A program made the translations under genes and the position numbers. Shown piece by piece: positions 36,284 to 47,650 of a stretch of 64,000 nucleotides of DNA (positions are counted from its first letter, which is position 1; the number at the start of each line of letters is the position of its first letter). Under the pieces are notes generated by a model. The model had not been told where the DNA came from. It did no database searches and worked only from the letters and a program-made list of their open reading frames with translations. This stretch comes from Gymnopus androsaceus JB14 (taxonomy: Eukaryota; Basidiomycota; Agaricomycetes; Agaricales; Omphalotaceae), in NCBI GenBank assembly GCA_009733575.1, contig ML769558.1, positions 61,798 through 125,797 of the forward strand, in the 5' to 3' direction.

Positions 36284-37918
36284 ATGCCTCGACTACTACT
36301 GGGACGTCCTTTTTTCAAACGAAATAATTCAAACGACGAAGAAATCAAACCAACGCATTCACAGTACAATATCAACTATCGGCAAATTGCTGCTCCTGGA
36401 TATGACGCTGAGCCTGCGACTACAAGTAGCAGCTACGATTACTGGTGGCCTTATCCTCCTGGCGGCGTTGCTACCACTTCGAGCCCCAGCATTATCTCCT
36501 CGCCCACCTTATATACCGATCCTTTCTCTGTTGCGACTCTTTCATCTTTATCTTTATTAGCTCCAGATGTCTCTGCATCGGATTCCGTTGTTTCCGACTC
36601 CATGTTGACCTCCGTCAGCCCAACTTCTATGGTTACCACGACCATCTCCAGCTCGCAATCTATGATAACTGTCAACGCTACAATGTCATCCCAAACGGCC
36701 TCTTCAACTTTCTCCTCATACCCCAAAAGTACCCAGAACCAGACCTCTACTACCTCCAAAGCCGACGTTTACCTCATACCCATTTTCGTCGTTCTTGGTG
36801 TCGTTCTTGGCAGTATATTGGCTTGGGTTAGTTGGGGCTGTCTTACGCGCAAGCCTCGCGTGCGTGACTTTGATAATGATGATGACGATTCCTCCGGTAG
36901 AAAGAAGTCGGGTCGAAGGCCTAGGCGTAGCGAATTGGAGGTTGGACCCGCGTATTGCCCCAGTCTTTCGCAGAAAAGGGATTACTTGGAGGAAGCTGAA
37001 GATAGCACCGAGAAGGCACCGTTCTCTCCCCAGTCGGTCTTTAGCTGGCGTGCGTTGGAAGCTGATGGTGGGAAGGACAGCGATCGAGAGCGTGACTATC
37101 TCGTACCACCGGCTTTACCCTCGAAAAATTCTCGCGCTAAATCCGTTGGCCCGAAGCGTCAGCTAGGACTCTCTAGAGCAGCCACGAGTAAGACCGCTAC
37201 ATCCGTGTCTGTGTACTCCCAGGTCGGAGAGGAAGACGAGTACGAAGAGGCGGAAATTGATAGGATGTCGCTCTTGAACGAGTTTGAGAGCGATTACGAT
37301 CCTCGCTCTCCTCGTTTGGATACCAAATCCACTCCTACTACCAGCTCTGGTTCCGCTCGCGTGGTTTCTGTCTCCCGTCGTCGTCCGAATCACGTCCGAG
37401 CTGATTCTGATTCTCACCTAGAAGATGTGGATACGAGTGGAAAACGGGTTGGAGGGCCTCGGGACAAGAAAAATGATCTTCTCAGGAGCGCTACTGCCCG
37501 CACTCAGAGCAGCACTCGTACTACTCAGACTGGCTTTCGTATGATGGATGGATCTCCCTTGCCTACTCCCTCCGTATCCAGTCCTAGTAGCCAGCATGGC
37601 GGGGGTGGAGGATTCTTCTGGGGTAATAACGAGCCGGAAATTCATGAAGCTATCTCGATACCTGAGCGCCGTACTCGACCCAACGCTACCACTAGCTCGT
37701 CGGACTCTTACACGGCCCTTCCTGCTCGAGGTTCTCGCAGCCGCAATAATAGTCCTGTGAAACAGTCTAATACTTCTCGGTCTACCAGACAGCGGCAGGT
37801 ATCGGCGAGAGACAAGGCGATAGAGCAGTATTACGGGAATGGTTTCCCGCAAAGTCCACCGCAAGTCACTAGCCCAAAGTTGGAGAGTTCGTTGTGTTTC
37901 ACCCCACCGTTGAATTAG
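36284..37918 (+). CDS. Ser/Thr-rich single-pass membrane protein with long cytoplasmic tail
   Basis: Single exon of 544 codons. The first ATG in frame gives MPRLLLGRPFFKRNNSND. Residues ~60-165 are dominated by Ser, Thr and Pro (for example TTTISSSQSMITVNATMSSQ), probably an O-glycosylated outer segment. One membrane helix, VYLIPIFVVLGVVLGSILAW (about residues 168-187), is followed by an acidic-basic tail (DFDNDDDDSSGRKKSGRRPR) and a ~330-residue disordered Ser/Arg-rich region. The layout resembles fungal wall-stress or mid2-like sensors, but no WSC domain or cysteine-rich head is seen, and the N-terminus lacks a clear signal peptide. It is not recognised as a named family. Codon use and length argue for a real gene. 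Confidence 0.7.
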   Translation: MPRLLLGRPFFKRNNSNDEEIKPTHSQYNINYRQIAAPGYDAEPATTSSSYDYWWPYPPGGVATTSSPSIISSPTLYTDPFSVATLSSLSLLAPDVSASDSVVSDSMLTSVSPTSMVTTTISSSQSMITVNATMSSQTASSTFSSYPKSTQNQTSTTSKADVYLIPIFVVLGVVLGSILAWVSWGCLTRKPRVRDFDNDDDDSSGRKKSGRRPRRSELEVGPAYCPSLSQKRDYLEEAEDSTEKAPFSPQSVFSWRALEADGGKDSDRERDYLVPPALPSKNSRAKSVGPKRQLGLSRAATSKTATSVSVYSQVGEEDEYEEAEIDRMSLLNEFESDYDPRSPRLDTKSTPTTSSGSARVVSVSRRRPNHVRADSDSHLEDVDTSGKRVGGPRDKKNDLLRSATARTQSSTRTTQTGFRMMDGSPLPTPSVSSPSSQHGGGGGFFWGNNEPEIHEAISIPERRTRPNATTSSSDSYTALPARGSRSRNNSPVKQSNTSRSTRQRQVSARDKAIEQYYGNGFPQSPPQVTSPKLESSLCFTPPLN

Positions 37919-38068
37919 TTGGAATATTCGGATGCTAGTTTGTTTTGTTTCTCTACCTTTTTGTTACCGGGCCATTTCATGGACGTTTCTCCATTTAGTA
38001 GAGCGTACACCATATCGTTCATAACTATTCACTACTTAGCTAACACAAACCATCTTGGAATGACTATC

Positions 38069-39144
38069 TTAAACATCGAGGTTGACCGAATTCAGATATG
38101 CAGCGTAATAAATCTCTAGCCCGTCGGTCAATCCTATTTTTCTAGGCTGCCACCCAAAGAGAGCGCGTCCAAGATGAGGTCGAACAAGAGAAGTGGTCCC
38201 CAAAGCAACTTCATACACTGAAAGTTTTTCAGTACTACTTTATCATTCAGATGGAGCAACTCACAGTTTGCTGGATTCCTGTACTCGTATTTTCCGTCCA
38301 GGCCCGCTACGATTGACATCTTTTTCAAAAACGCATCCACATCTTCCGAAATATCATTCGCAGCATCGAATATTTTCCCTCCTGCGATGCTAGCACCCTC
38401 GGCGAGTCGCACATACAAATCCGCCAAATCATCCGCGTGAATTAGAGCGAATTTGCCTCCTGGAGTTCCTGGCCAAGTCACCTTCTTCTCGACTTTCGCC
38501 TCCTTAAACATTGCCTCAAAGAGGGACCCAGATCGGCCGTAGAGGAGAGCAGGACGTACTACAATACCGTTGAGGATAGAATTCGTGACGGTAAGCTGTT
38601 CCTGCTCAGGCCTCCATGCCACAAGCTTTGGAGGATTGGTGATGGGGGTCGTGTCAGTGACAATTTCTGAACGATTTTCGCCATGCACCCAAGTCCCTGC
38701 CGTGTAGATATACGTGAGTTTTGGTGCATGGCTAGGACGGAGGCTTTGGGCGGCCAAAATGACGGCTTCACGTATGGAGGCGGAAACTACTTGCATGTTG
38801 GCTGTACCCCCATGGCTTCGATTACGACGTCAAGAGTAGGGACGAGGGAATGCCAGGCATCCGAGCTGGCATCGCAGACTATTGGAATAACTATGGTACG
38901 CCCATAAGTAGGAGCCAGAAACACCATGACAAGCTAAGATCCACGTACTTTCTTCAGCTGCAAGCTGTTTAGCCTTCGCTTCTGAGCGAGTCTGTCCGTA
39001 TACAATATGGCCTGCCCTGGACAAGGCTTGTGCAGCTGGGAAACCGATGAAGCCTGAAGATCTATTGAGATGGTCCAGTTAGTACTACTTTCCAGTTATG
39101 CCGTGTTAAGGGACCTCTACGCACCCAAAAATTAACACTTTCAT
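38069..39144 (-). CDS. NAD(P)-binding Rossmann-fold protein (NmrA/extended SDR-like)
   Basis: Four exons. The first, from 39,144, reads MKVLIFG; joined through GTGCGTAG...AG it gives MKVLIFGSSGFIGFPAAQAL, the GxxGxxG dinucleotide-binding motif of extended short-chain dehydrogenases. The middle exon has VIEAMGGTAN, then TYIYTAGTWVHGENR in the active-site strand, and VRPALLYGRSG. A 47-nt intron inside an apparent open frame (donor GTGAGTTGC, acceptor AACTTTCAG) must be removed to reach the real C-terminus, LFGWQPRKIGLTDGLEIYYA, stop TAA at 38,069-38,071. The family includes NADPH-dependent epimerases/reductases and NmrA-type redox sensors; a catalytic YxxxK is not obvious, so the function is open. 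Convergent with the membrane-protein gene, upstream of the P450. Confidence 0.82.
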
Positions 39145-39411
39145 GGCTATTTATCCAAGAGAATTTGAGATGTTGTTTTTGAGCTGCGAATCTCACCAGC
39201 TTTTATAGGTGCTCTTTGACACCGAACTCACTCCGTCGTTCCTAGACAAAGGAACAAATCCGGATTCCGAAGACCATGATCGCTTCCTTTCGTTCCAAAA
39301 CCACTCTATTCCTGTACTTGGAGGTAAGAGTCCGTAAACCCCATACATAGTACTAATACACTTTAGTCAGGAACATCATTTGGAAACTTCCGTTTCCGTT
39401 CCGTCCGTTCC

Positions 39412-41830
39412 TCATTTTGATCTTCGTCGAGCTACGATGTAGAAACCTTTCGGCTTAATCGTTATGGCCTGAGTGATCTGCAGCTCGTACGATGAGTCAG
39501 CTAGCGCAAGGTCGAATCGTTGCACAACAGAAGACAACACGAGGCACATCTATATCCAGTGCCGACCAGTCAGCAAACATTGAACAAGTACATTGCCGAA
39601 AAAGATGCTCACCTCCTGCCATGCAAAGGCTCTTCCTATACAGCTTCGCATGCCGAATCCAAACTACAATGATTTCAGTGTGTTCTAACTGAACAATTGG
39701 GATTCGGTTACTTACCGGCTGCCAGGCATTAGTCTAAAAAGAACAGTTATCTCAGCGGATAGCACAAAACACCGAGTCCGGAGTTGACTTACTGGGAAGG
39801 ATTCAAAGTTCCCTCTTAGCATCCGCTCTGGTTTGAATTCCTCTGCCTGCTCGGACTATCAACGAAGAGGAACACGAAAAACCAGAAGGGCTCACGTACA
39901 TCTAAGCCCCAAACCGACACGTCCCGATGAAGATCCCACATTTGAAGCGCAATTGGTGCATTCTTTTGAACAAAGTATTTGCCGTCCGCGCCAATAAATG
40001 TGTCTTCAAGTGGATAAACAGCCCTGATTGCAGCTGTGGGCTGAAGACGCATGGTTTCTCGGATAACAGCTGAATGAAACAAGTGTTCAGGATCCACAAA
40101 GCTCTTGATTGAGTGACTGTAGTACCTACCATTCAAGTACTCCATCCGTGTCAAATCGCACAATTGTGCAGGTTGATCGCCCAAGATGGAGTCTACCTCA
40201 CTTTGAAGCCTTGTCATAGTTTCAGGATATTTGAGTAGATAGTATAGGGCGAAGGACATCGTTCCTACAAATTTCAATTAAATTAGTTATCACAGACAAT
40301 TTCTCGGTTTGATGGTCCCACCTGAAGTCGTTTCGTGACCTGTCCGGATTTGGAGGTCAAAGCTAGTTATCGCGAGAAATTGGCTCACCTGCAATGAGGA
40401 ATGTTAATAGCTAAGCATATGCTCTATTAGTCCAAAATAAGTAACAAATCGGGGAGAACCAAACGTTGTCTATAATGCCTTCATCGGATAATTGTGTTCC
40501 TGTCCTGGGATCACGTCCGTGAAGCATAACATCTAAAACGTCCTTCCTATCAATCAGATTAGCTTTGCGATCTTCGAGAACTGGAAGACAAAGTTAATAA
40601 GACGATAGAACACTGGATTAATACTCACTATGCTTTTGCTGTGTTTCTCATCGTCTTGATATCCGCCTGATACTTTCCATTTGTGACGGTTCGAAATAGC
40701 TGCAAGATCCAAGGACGGTTCGCTCTGTTGTTGCATTCTCGGAGAAAGTCCACCATCGTATGAGCAAATGGTGGCTGAGAGTCCTGATTTTCCGTTTGAA
40801 CTCGCGTTTACTCTAGCAACACTGAAGCTTACACTCTCAAAAGATCCCAATCTGTAGGATACAGTAGAAAAGAATGTAGTCAGGAAAGAAGCAGGAAGGA
40901 GGGTTCACCTATATGACATGGAGCATAAGGCAATTGGTATCCAATGCGACTCGAGTGAGATCATCGGTCGGATCGATAATAGCGTCCAGTTGGAAGGCTG
41001 CAAAGTAGTGTAGTGGGATCAGCTTGCGACCTGGGACTTGAGAGAACCCGCGTCCTCACTCGTTCCATTTGGATAGCATCTGCTCGCAGATCTCCTTCAT
41101 ATCCTGCAGGCCATCGTTAGTGTTCGTTTTGGCCTTGAAAGTGATAAATTGTTAATGACATCGAACATCTCTCGGACGCGTATTACACCTAGACAACAAT
41201 TGAAGTTCTGTTATCTGAGAGGTGTATGCAGTAAATGCGCACCGAATGCAGGCACGAGTAGTCGATCTATACATAGGATGAAACATCCTAGCTTGCAAGC
41301 TTCAATGATAGTGCTTACGTGCAATGCCCCAGCTTGACTCATCGTTGAAGCCTGATTGCAAAAAATCAGTTGACTACCATTCACCATTCATTTCTAACCT
41401 TCGAAAACTACCTTACAGTAAAGATCCCATCATGAAGAAGATTCCGAGTTTCCTTCAGTGCACCGCCTAGTTCGCATTAATGGTAAGGCGGTTAGCAGAC
41501 TTGGTACTTGGAGCGGTAGAGAGTGAAGTTCTATATGGAAGAAGTCTCACCTACGGATTTCCGAAATCGCGAGTCATCGGAAAGTTCATTGACTAGAGCA
41601 TATGAGCTCACGAAGATAACTTGCCGTCCGATGAGGTTGAGCTGGTATATCTCTCCGTATTGTTGTGCAAGTTCGTGAAATCCATGAGCGGGTACATCTG
41701 AGGGAAAAAAAAGGTATATTAGCGAATAAAGGCGGCGGAGTAAAATCAGTCCAATCTACTGACCGTTGTTCAGAGAGAATATGTTTCCGACGAATGGGTA
41801 CCCTGGAGGTTGTGGTATCTGGCTGGACAT
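39412..41830 (-). CDS. Cytochrome P450, CYP505/BM3-like heme domain without reductase
   Basis: About thirteen short exons. Start MSSQIPQPPGYPFVGNIFSL (41,830; an upstream in-frame ATG at 41,941 would add 37 atypical residues). It then has GFHELAQQYGEIYQLNLIGR, LVNELSDDSRFRKSVGG and LRNLLHDG-type text (ETRNLLHDGIFT), the helix-I motif AGHETTSG split over two introns (about 40,270-40,400), ExxR in VIRETMRLQP (about 40,060), FKPERM, and the heme loop FGFGMRSCIGRAFAWQE, whose Cys is the iron ligand (about 39,640). The last exon ends QAITIKPKGFYIVARRRSK, TGA at 39,412-39,414. This tail is that of the heme domain of self-sufficient fatty-acid hydroxylases (CYP505, fungal BM3-type), in which a CPR-like reductase should follow; here a stop follows and only 268 bp remain before the next gene. 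It would need an external reductase, or is truncated. Confidence 0.86.
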
Positions 41831-42738
41831 AGTTGGTGTATTTAGCAGAGTCAGCGAGGCTTGAGAGTAAAGGATAGGAAGCGACGAAGTTCTAGCTTGC
41901 CTCGAAGAGTTCCGCTGCCCCTTTATACTAACTAGCTCCATGAGATCTGTATTAGAATACCCTCAATTGAGGAATCGATACTCGGATAGAATTGGCGGCG
42001 ATAGCAACTCCAATCGAAGCCTGCCACAGTCTAGTATAGAAGCCACTGTGCGTTTGGATCCTTGTACCTCATACCTCAAGCTCAAGGCCTACACTTCATC
42101 TTGAGCTCAGGAAAGTGAATGGTCGATACTGACACGCTTAGACCTCTCAAGCAAACCTGGAAGTACGATGGCCACAGCAGCACCAGAGTGAAGCTCCGGA
42201 AAGAGTTCCACCGGAGGGTCAGGCCCAGAGTCTAGCTAAATCGGCTCAACTTCAAAGTTGTCGAATGCCCAAGTCCGGGTCTACGTATACGTATAAGGCA
42301 GTCCGACCTAGCAGCCTCCTGCAGCAGTTAAGAGTTTAGTGCATCTCGATCGATTCAAAACCCAAAATAAGGTAAGTAACCGGGAACTTCCATGTTACCT
42401 TGGTTGAGAATCTTGAGATTGAGTAACCAAGGGAGTAGTAGACGCTGTCTAAGCGCTGCAGACGCGAGTATGACGATCGTTTGAAAGATGAAGGATGTAT
42501 ACCCTACAAAGCTCACCAGCGACTAACCAGAGTCCTAAAAGCATAAAAAATAACATCCTATCATTAATTATTTAAGAGTACGTCGTAATACATAAAATGC
42601 AGTCGGCGGTTCGTGAAAACAGTGATAAAATTCAAGTGATACAAGCAAGCAAAGCAGCGGCATACACATAATAAACGTTTTCCTCCACTTGCAAAAGTAC
42701 AGCCTGAGTACAATACAGCGTTTTTGCCCTTTAGGTCT
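41831..42738. other. Intergenic, P450 5' flank to STRAP 3' flank
   Basis: Nothing convincing is seen in about 900 bp. Confidence 0.5.
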
Positions 42739-43981
42739 TTAAACCAAAGACCCAAGGCCTAACCGCCGTTCGTCTGCCCCTGCCCTTGCCAAAGACCGTA
42801 ATGATTTTCCAGGCGTTGTTTGCCACAAACGAATGGTACCTAGAAAGAGAGAATGGTCGATCAGCGAAACGTTTGGAGAGCAGAGTGCTGATACTTACCA
42901 TCCTCTTTAGATATTGGGAAGGAATTGTGTAGATCAGCGACAAAAATCTCAAGCACTCGCCAAAATCCACTCACCACTTCCACTAGCATACATCTCCCCA
43001 TCCGGACTAAACTCGACACAATGCACCGGACCATGATGGCCTTTTAGCACCTCTCGTTCTTCTCCATCCATTCCATGTATCCTCACCCACTCGTCGCCTG
43101 AGTTTCCGGTAACGAACCTATCTTGGAGGACAGGATGGATCGAAGCAGAGGATGGCGAGTAGGGTAGGGTCAAGGTATGTGAAACTCCATTATTCGACGG
43201 CAAGGCATGTATAAATGCAACCGTTGGACCGGACGTTACGACTAGTCGGCCTGTTGGTCGTGAGAGCTCCATCGATGTGATGGGGTTGGGGAAGGTGACA
43301 CTGGTCGCTAGCGCTCTTGTTCGTAGATCCCACCATCTGAGATCGACCGACAAGTCAGTTAACTTAATATTAACAAGATTAAAGAAACAAAACTGACTTT
43401 ATCTTCCCATCCTCGCCAGCGGTGACACCAGTATGTTCACCGACCCAAACTACACTTTTCACAGTCGCATCGTGAGACGTTCCGCCGCCAGATTCACTGA
43501 GAAAATCTGGATCGGCATCTGGACGCCCAATGTCAAAAATCCGCACCTTCTTCTCTTGACCTCCAGTGAGAAGATGGGAAGCTGATGGGGATAAAGCAAC
43601 ACTGCGGACGATATGATTATGAGGGAACGAATGCAAGGGATTTCCAGAGTATGTATCCCAGACTTTCCTATACAAAGCAAGTGAAAATGAAGCCAAAATG
43701 GATTTTTAAAAGCACACGATGACATACGCTGTAAAGTCTGCGCTAGCAGTTGCCGCTCTCGACGAATCCAAGGACAACTTGGTACTCCAAACAGCGCCTT
43801 TGTGTCCTAAAAAAGTACCTATCCAATCTCCGGTCCATTCCCTGAGCATTGGATTTCCATCTTTACAACTTGAGATCAGCAGATACGTCCCGTCGTCTTG
43901 CAACTGGGAAAAGGAAAGGTGCGTGACGGGTCGAGTGTGGCCCGGAGCGACGAGTGGGGTAGATTTGGGATGGAGAGACAT
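42739..43981 (-). CDS. WD40-repeat protein, STRAP/unrip homologue
   Basis: Five exons. Start MSLHPKSTPLVAPGHTRPVT; WD repeats follow: SSCKDGNPMLREWTGDWIGT, GHKGAVWSTKLSLDSSRAAT, ASADFTAKVWDTYSG, HNHIVRSVALSPSASHLLTG, GGQEKKVRIFDIGRPDADP, EDGKIKWWDLRT, and after the middle blade HHGPVHCVEFSPDGEMYASG then SEDGTIRLWQTTPGKS, stop TAA at 42,739-42,741. The first and last blades and the FDIGRPDA loop match serine/threonine kinase receptor-associated protein (STRAP/unrip), a partner of the SMN complex in snRNP assembly and of mRNA translation control; the fungal role is less studied. Length ~320, normal for the family. A 6-nt exon (42,899-42,904) supplies part of SEDG. Confidence 0.87.
42899..42904 (-). 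other. 6-nt microexon in the STRAP-like gene
   Basis: On the minus strand the layout is TCTAAAG|AGGATG|GTAAGT. Joining ...GGAAGTG, AGGATG and GTACCATTCG gives GSEDGTIRLW, the standard WD40 text. Skipping it or reading through breaks the frame or the blade. Confidence 0.8.
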
Positions 43982-45025
43982 TAAATCGTGAAAAGGGGAG
44001 GAAAATGATAACGCGCAGCGCCGGCGATGATTCTGAAAGTGAGTGTAAAAAATCGATGAAAGAATTGAATCCAATTTTGGGCTTCTTTGTTGTCACGTGT
44101 ACCACGTGCTGAGCGCCGATACGCGCCAAAGTACGCGCAGGACGCGAACTGCTCGAGGATTACAACGCTCAGAATGGATTACTGCTCATACACATGAATC
44201 TCCTGCAAGCAAGAAATCCCAATTAGGACGGTCACGGTGATGGTCAGTGCACATGTACACGGTACGTGTGCATGGAGGGACAGAAACGAAAGGCACACAT
44301 TCTTAAGTAGCAGCGACATGATTATGCATATATCTAGTCTAAGAGGAAGGGAGAGAATGTATAAATTTGATTTTTTAGTGTCAAAATTAAGTCAAAGTCG
44401 ACCGTGACAATGGCGTAAATGATGATTTTTGAAAGAAGTACACATATAGTTGAGTAGTAAGCATGGCATGCAACATCGGAATATTGTAGATATGTAGCTC
44501 TACCGGGTCATTGAATGGCAATATTGAGGGTTTGAACTTGGAAACTTCAGAAACCGGGCATCACCTTTTCAGGAAGGTCTCTTCAATACTTACAAGTTAC
44601 GGGTAAGTATATACATTGCATCTATGGCGGCCCAAAGGGTGAAAAAATAAAATGTCATGCACTCACTAATTATTGCGCATGCATATGATTCCCCAGTTTG
44701 CCGTGCACCTTAGACGTAACTTGCACGCTAACTTATCAAGTTAGGTTTTGCGCGCTCAAATAAATTTTCCAGCGCGCACACATTAGACCCGGTTTGCAAG
44801 CTTAACTTACCATAAGTCTCATAACTGTTATATACTCCGAGTCTGTCATTTTGAAGATACCAGCGAATTCATTGAATTGATATGAAGCCAGAGGGGCTAC
44901 CGCTAATGGAAAACCATAAGTAAAAGAGGGTATACTCATATGTAGAGTGAGAAGTAGTGCAAAGGACTGGAGAGACAGTGGGAAGAATGTATGATATCTG
45001 CATGCCAGATGTTGAGGCTGCATTG
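43982..45025. other. Intergenic region
   Basis: The 5' flank of the STRAP gene and AT-rich sequence; no gene. Short GCGCGC and ACGTGT/CACGTG-like motifs (44,094-44,108) are present. Confidence 0.4.
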
Positions 45026-45158
45026 GGGAGAGAAAAAATCATTAAAGAGTCAGTACTTGTAGAGTAGAAGGTAAGGATGCAGTCTGCATCAGGGAGAGAA
45101 AAAATCATTAAAAGAGTCGGTACTTGTAGAGCAGAAGGTAAGGATGCAGTCTGCATCA
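45026..45158 (+). repeat. 66-67-bp tandem duplication
   Basis: Two almost identical units start GGGAGAGAAAAAATCATTAA, at 45,026 and 45,092, with an imperfect third start upstream. Confidence 0.8.
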
Positions 45159-45198
45159 AGGTAAGCATTGGGTATAAATGAAAACAAAAGCAGCAATA

Positions 45199-45453
45199 CT
45201 AGAAGTCGAGATTGGTGGTTGATTCCCAAGTAGAATGTTGGAGGGCTAAAGCATGCCAGTCGGGATTCCAATGGTTTCCTGGCATTGCCGGGAGCTCAGG
45301 TGTGACCACAGAGTTGGATGGACCTGCTTCAATACTGGGATCCACAGGGGTGGTGATCAAATGGTTGGATGGACCTGCTGCTTCAGTGCTGGGATCTACA
45401 GGGGTGGCAGTTCTATGGGAATTGCTATCACCTGCTTCGTCTATCACAATCAT
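45199..45453 (-). CDS. Small Pro/Ser-rich open frame with internal repeats (doubtful)
   Basis: 84 codons starting MIVIDEAGDSNSH. It contains two near-identical segments, TPVDPS(T/I)EA(A)GPSN, encoded by a DNA duplication at 45,300-45,410 (GGTTGGATGGACCTGCT). It lies directly downstream of, and on the same strand as, the decayed gene ending at 45,475; it may be a further exon of that gene or unrelated. No known domain. Confidence 0.3.
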   Translation of the reverse strand: MIVIDEAGDSNSHRTATPVDPSTEAAGPSNHLITTPVDPSIEAGPSNSVVTPELPAMPGNHWNPDWHALALQHSTWESTTNLDF

Positions 45454-45474
45454 CAGTAAATCACTTTGACAGTA

Positions 45475-46980
45475 CTATGCATCCTGCTCACTGGACTCCT
45501 GGGCTTCATTGGTCTCAGGCTGAGCATGGGATTTGACTGTTTTTAGGCATCAGTAATAGGCTAGTTTCTCAGATAAAAATGTCCTCACCATGTTGCAATC
45601 AAAGCTTGCACTTCTTGAGAGGCGGAGAGAGACTAGAGCTTGTAAGTTGAGTCTCCACCTCAGTTTCTGACTCGACCTCTTCATTAGACTCATTGCAGCT
45701 GCGCTTCCATTTGCACACAGGTTGAGCATGAGTCTCATTCTCCGATTCACCTTCGGTGTCTAGATCATCCCAGTCGCTGACACAAACTGCATCATTGCCT
45801 TGCTGGAGGGCTGTTTCTTGCTGCAACTGTTCTTGCTCTGCACTAGTAATCTTTTGACCCAAAGCTGAAGCAATTACATCAGTGAAGAAGAGTGCATATG
45901 TTACTAATCATATACTTACTAAGGATCAAAATGGTGCCATGAAAGCTTCAACCAGCCTTCTGAGTGCAGCGGAATATTTGTTCACCATCGGGCAGCGCAA
46001 TGCCAGCTAGTCTAATAAAGTGCCCTTGCTTTTTACAGGTTAAAATGCTTGGGCATCCTGTAGCTTCCTCTCGTTGGTGTAGCAGTCTGGTTGCAAGAGG
46101 TAGTTTCTTGAAAAGATATGCAATCACTTCCTCTTTAGTCCATGTCCTGTCAAATTGGAGCCCACCATTAGAGTCCATTACAGCAAGACCTTCTTGACTA
46201 TAACTGGTCAACGCCGCAACTGACAATATTGTGGCTGCTTTTTTGACTTGGATTGGGAGTGCAAAGTAGCGGCCACCCATATTGACAGCCAATTCATCCT
46301 TGACTTTGGCAACCTCTTGCTGCAATAGCATAGGAAGTTATTACACAGAAATATTCTGAATGGCATAAAACACATACATCCGCACCGAGAGAGATGATTC
46401 CGTCTGGGCAAATCAAAATTGACTCCACTGGGAAGCTGCTATCTTTCTACTATAAATGTCAGCACAAAGGATGTAAAAGCAGTAATTAAGTAACAAATAC
46501 CTCTTTACCCTTGCCTTTTCCCTTGCCCGCTGGGTGAGCAGCAGATACATGCTTTCCACCCACTTTGTGGGCAGCAGTGGATACCGCAACTAGTTTTGGC
46601 CTCAGCTGCAGTGTAATCATTGTCATACTCAGCCTTGTTGTCTGAGGCACCAAGAAGACCATTATTCATAGAGGTAAGAGTGTCAACTAGAGCGGTGCTG
46701 TCACTGGTCTCTCGAAAAGTCCTGAAACTTTCCAAGGCAGCACCCAAGCCAAAAATCCCCTCAGCCTCAACATTCTTAGAGGAGAAAACTCAATCATCAG
46801 AGGATGGAAGGTCATTTGCAGGCAGCACCAGCGGACCCCGTCCTCAAGTCGACCGACGGAGTTGACCATCACATTCAGGCTTTTTCCGCTGTGTTTTGAC
46901 CAGAAGAGTTTTCTTTAGCTTCTTCTGCCGCACAATCTTCTTCTTGGATTTGGAGAAAATTGCATATACGCCCTAAGGCA
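45475..46980 (-). pseudogene. Decayed multi-exon hypothetical gene of unknown function
   Basis: Coding texture is strong but the frame shifts several times: IFSKSKKKIVRQKKLKKTLL (about 46,930), FSSKNVEAEGIFGLGAALES, DNDYTAAE, then a shifted PKLVAVSTAAHKVGGKHVSA (about 46,560) ending in a GKGKGKGK tract before a donor GTATTTG, and KDSSFPVESILICPDGIISL. A longer exon (46,331-45,948) reads VLLQQEVAKVKDELAVNMGG...RTWTKEEVIAYLFKKLPLAT...KQGHFIRLAGIALPDGEQIF. The 3' exon is acidic (DWDDLDTEGESENET) and ends PLKKCKL at a TGA (45,599), after which in-frame coding text (KSHAQPETNEAQESSEQ) runs to 45,475. The WTKEEVIAYL...LP block resembles an Agaricomycete-specific hypothetical family often found near transposons; I cannot name it. 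Confidence 0.5.
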
Positions 46981-47224
46981 CCCTGAGCCCAATGTCCAGA
47001 TACTTAAAATATCATCAAGGATAACAAACCAAATCGCAACAAGGAAAAGTTCTAATGTTGCAACTCTAGGAGGCATTGCAATGACATTCTGTGGTCCCCA
47101 ACGGTACTAAGTTTTCCTACCTTTCATTAATAGATTATTAACCACACTTAAGCTGCACCCTATTGCCGCTCGCATTACCAAGGACATAACGGTTACTTTA
47201 TTCCCAAAGGCTCTTTGGTCCTTG

Positions 47225-47650
47225 CTAACATATGGTGCGAGGGTTTTTCTCTTGATTAACTAGTTTCAGCACTGACTTGGGATTATCTAGGCAAATGCCA
47301 AATGAACCATGATCCAGAGGTATACAGTGACCAATGTCTTTCAGACTTAACATTTCATGGGTCCTAATCCTGAAATGGATCCTCCAGAGGCTTGCTTTGG
47401 ATTTGGCCGGAGGTGAGACTAGTTCCATATCAATTGTAGCTCCCGGAACTGACTTTGGCATCGTACTTGCTTGTAGGATCTGCCCTAATACGTGAATCAG
47501 TTTATACTGCTTGCCTAATTTGCCTGATGGAATGTTCGCAGGACGAGTGCTAGCTGATGCTTCTGTTTTCATCTCTTGTACAATGGTTCTAGCTGTCTCC
47601 ACAGACTTGGGAGATATTTTTATTGATATTGACCAAAGTACTGGTACCAT
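47225..47650 (-). CDS. Hypothetical open frame between decayed gene and tyrosine recombinase
   Basis: ATG-started frame of 141 codons (MVPVLWSISIKISPK, ending QEKNPRTIC). Composition is protein-like, with an SLWRIHFRIRTHEM segment. No domain is recognised. It could be an upstream exon of the decayed gene, on the same strand, or sequence at the 3' side of the retroelement. Confidence 0.35.
   Translation of the reverse strand: MVPVLWSISIKISPKSVETARTIVQEMKTEASASTRPANIPSGKLGKQYKLIHVLGQILQASTMPKSVPGATIDMELVSPPAKSKASLWRIHFRIRTHEMLSLKDIGHCIPLDHGSFGICLDNPKSVLKLVNQEKNPRTIC

Noticed and set aside
36451..37864. Antisense and shifted frames over the Ser/Thr-rich membrane protein
   Set aside because: Shadows of the 544-codon single exon, without motifs of their own.
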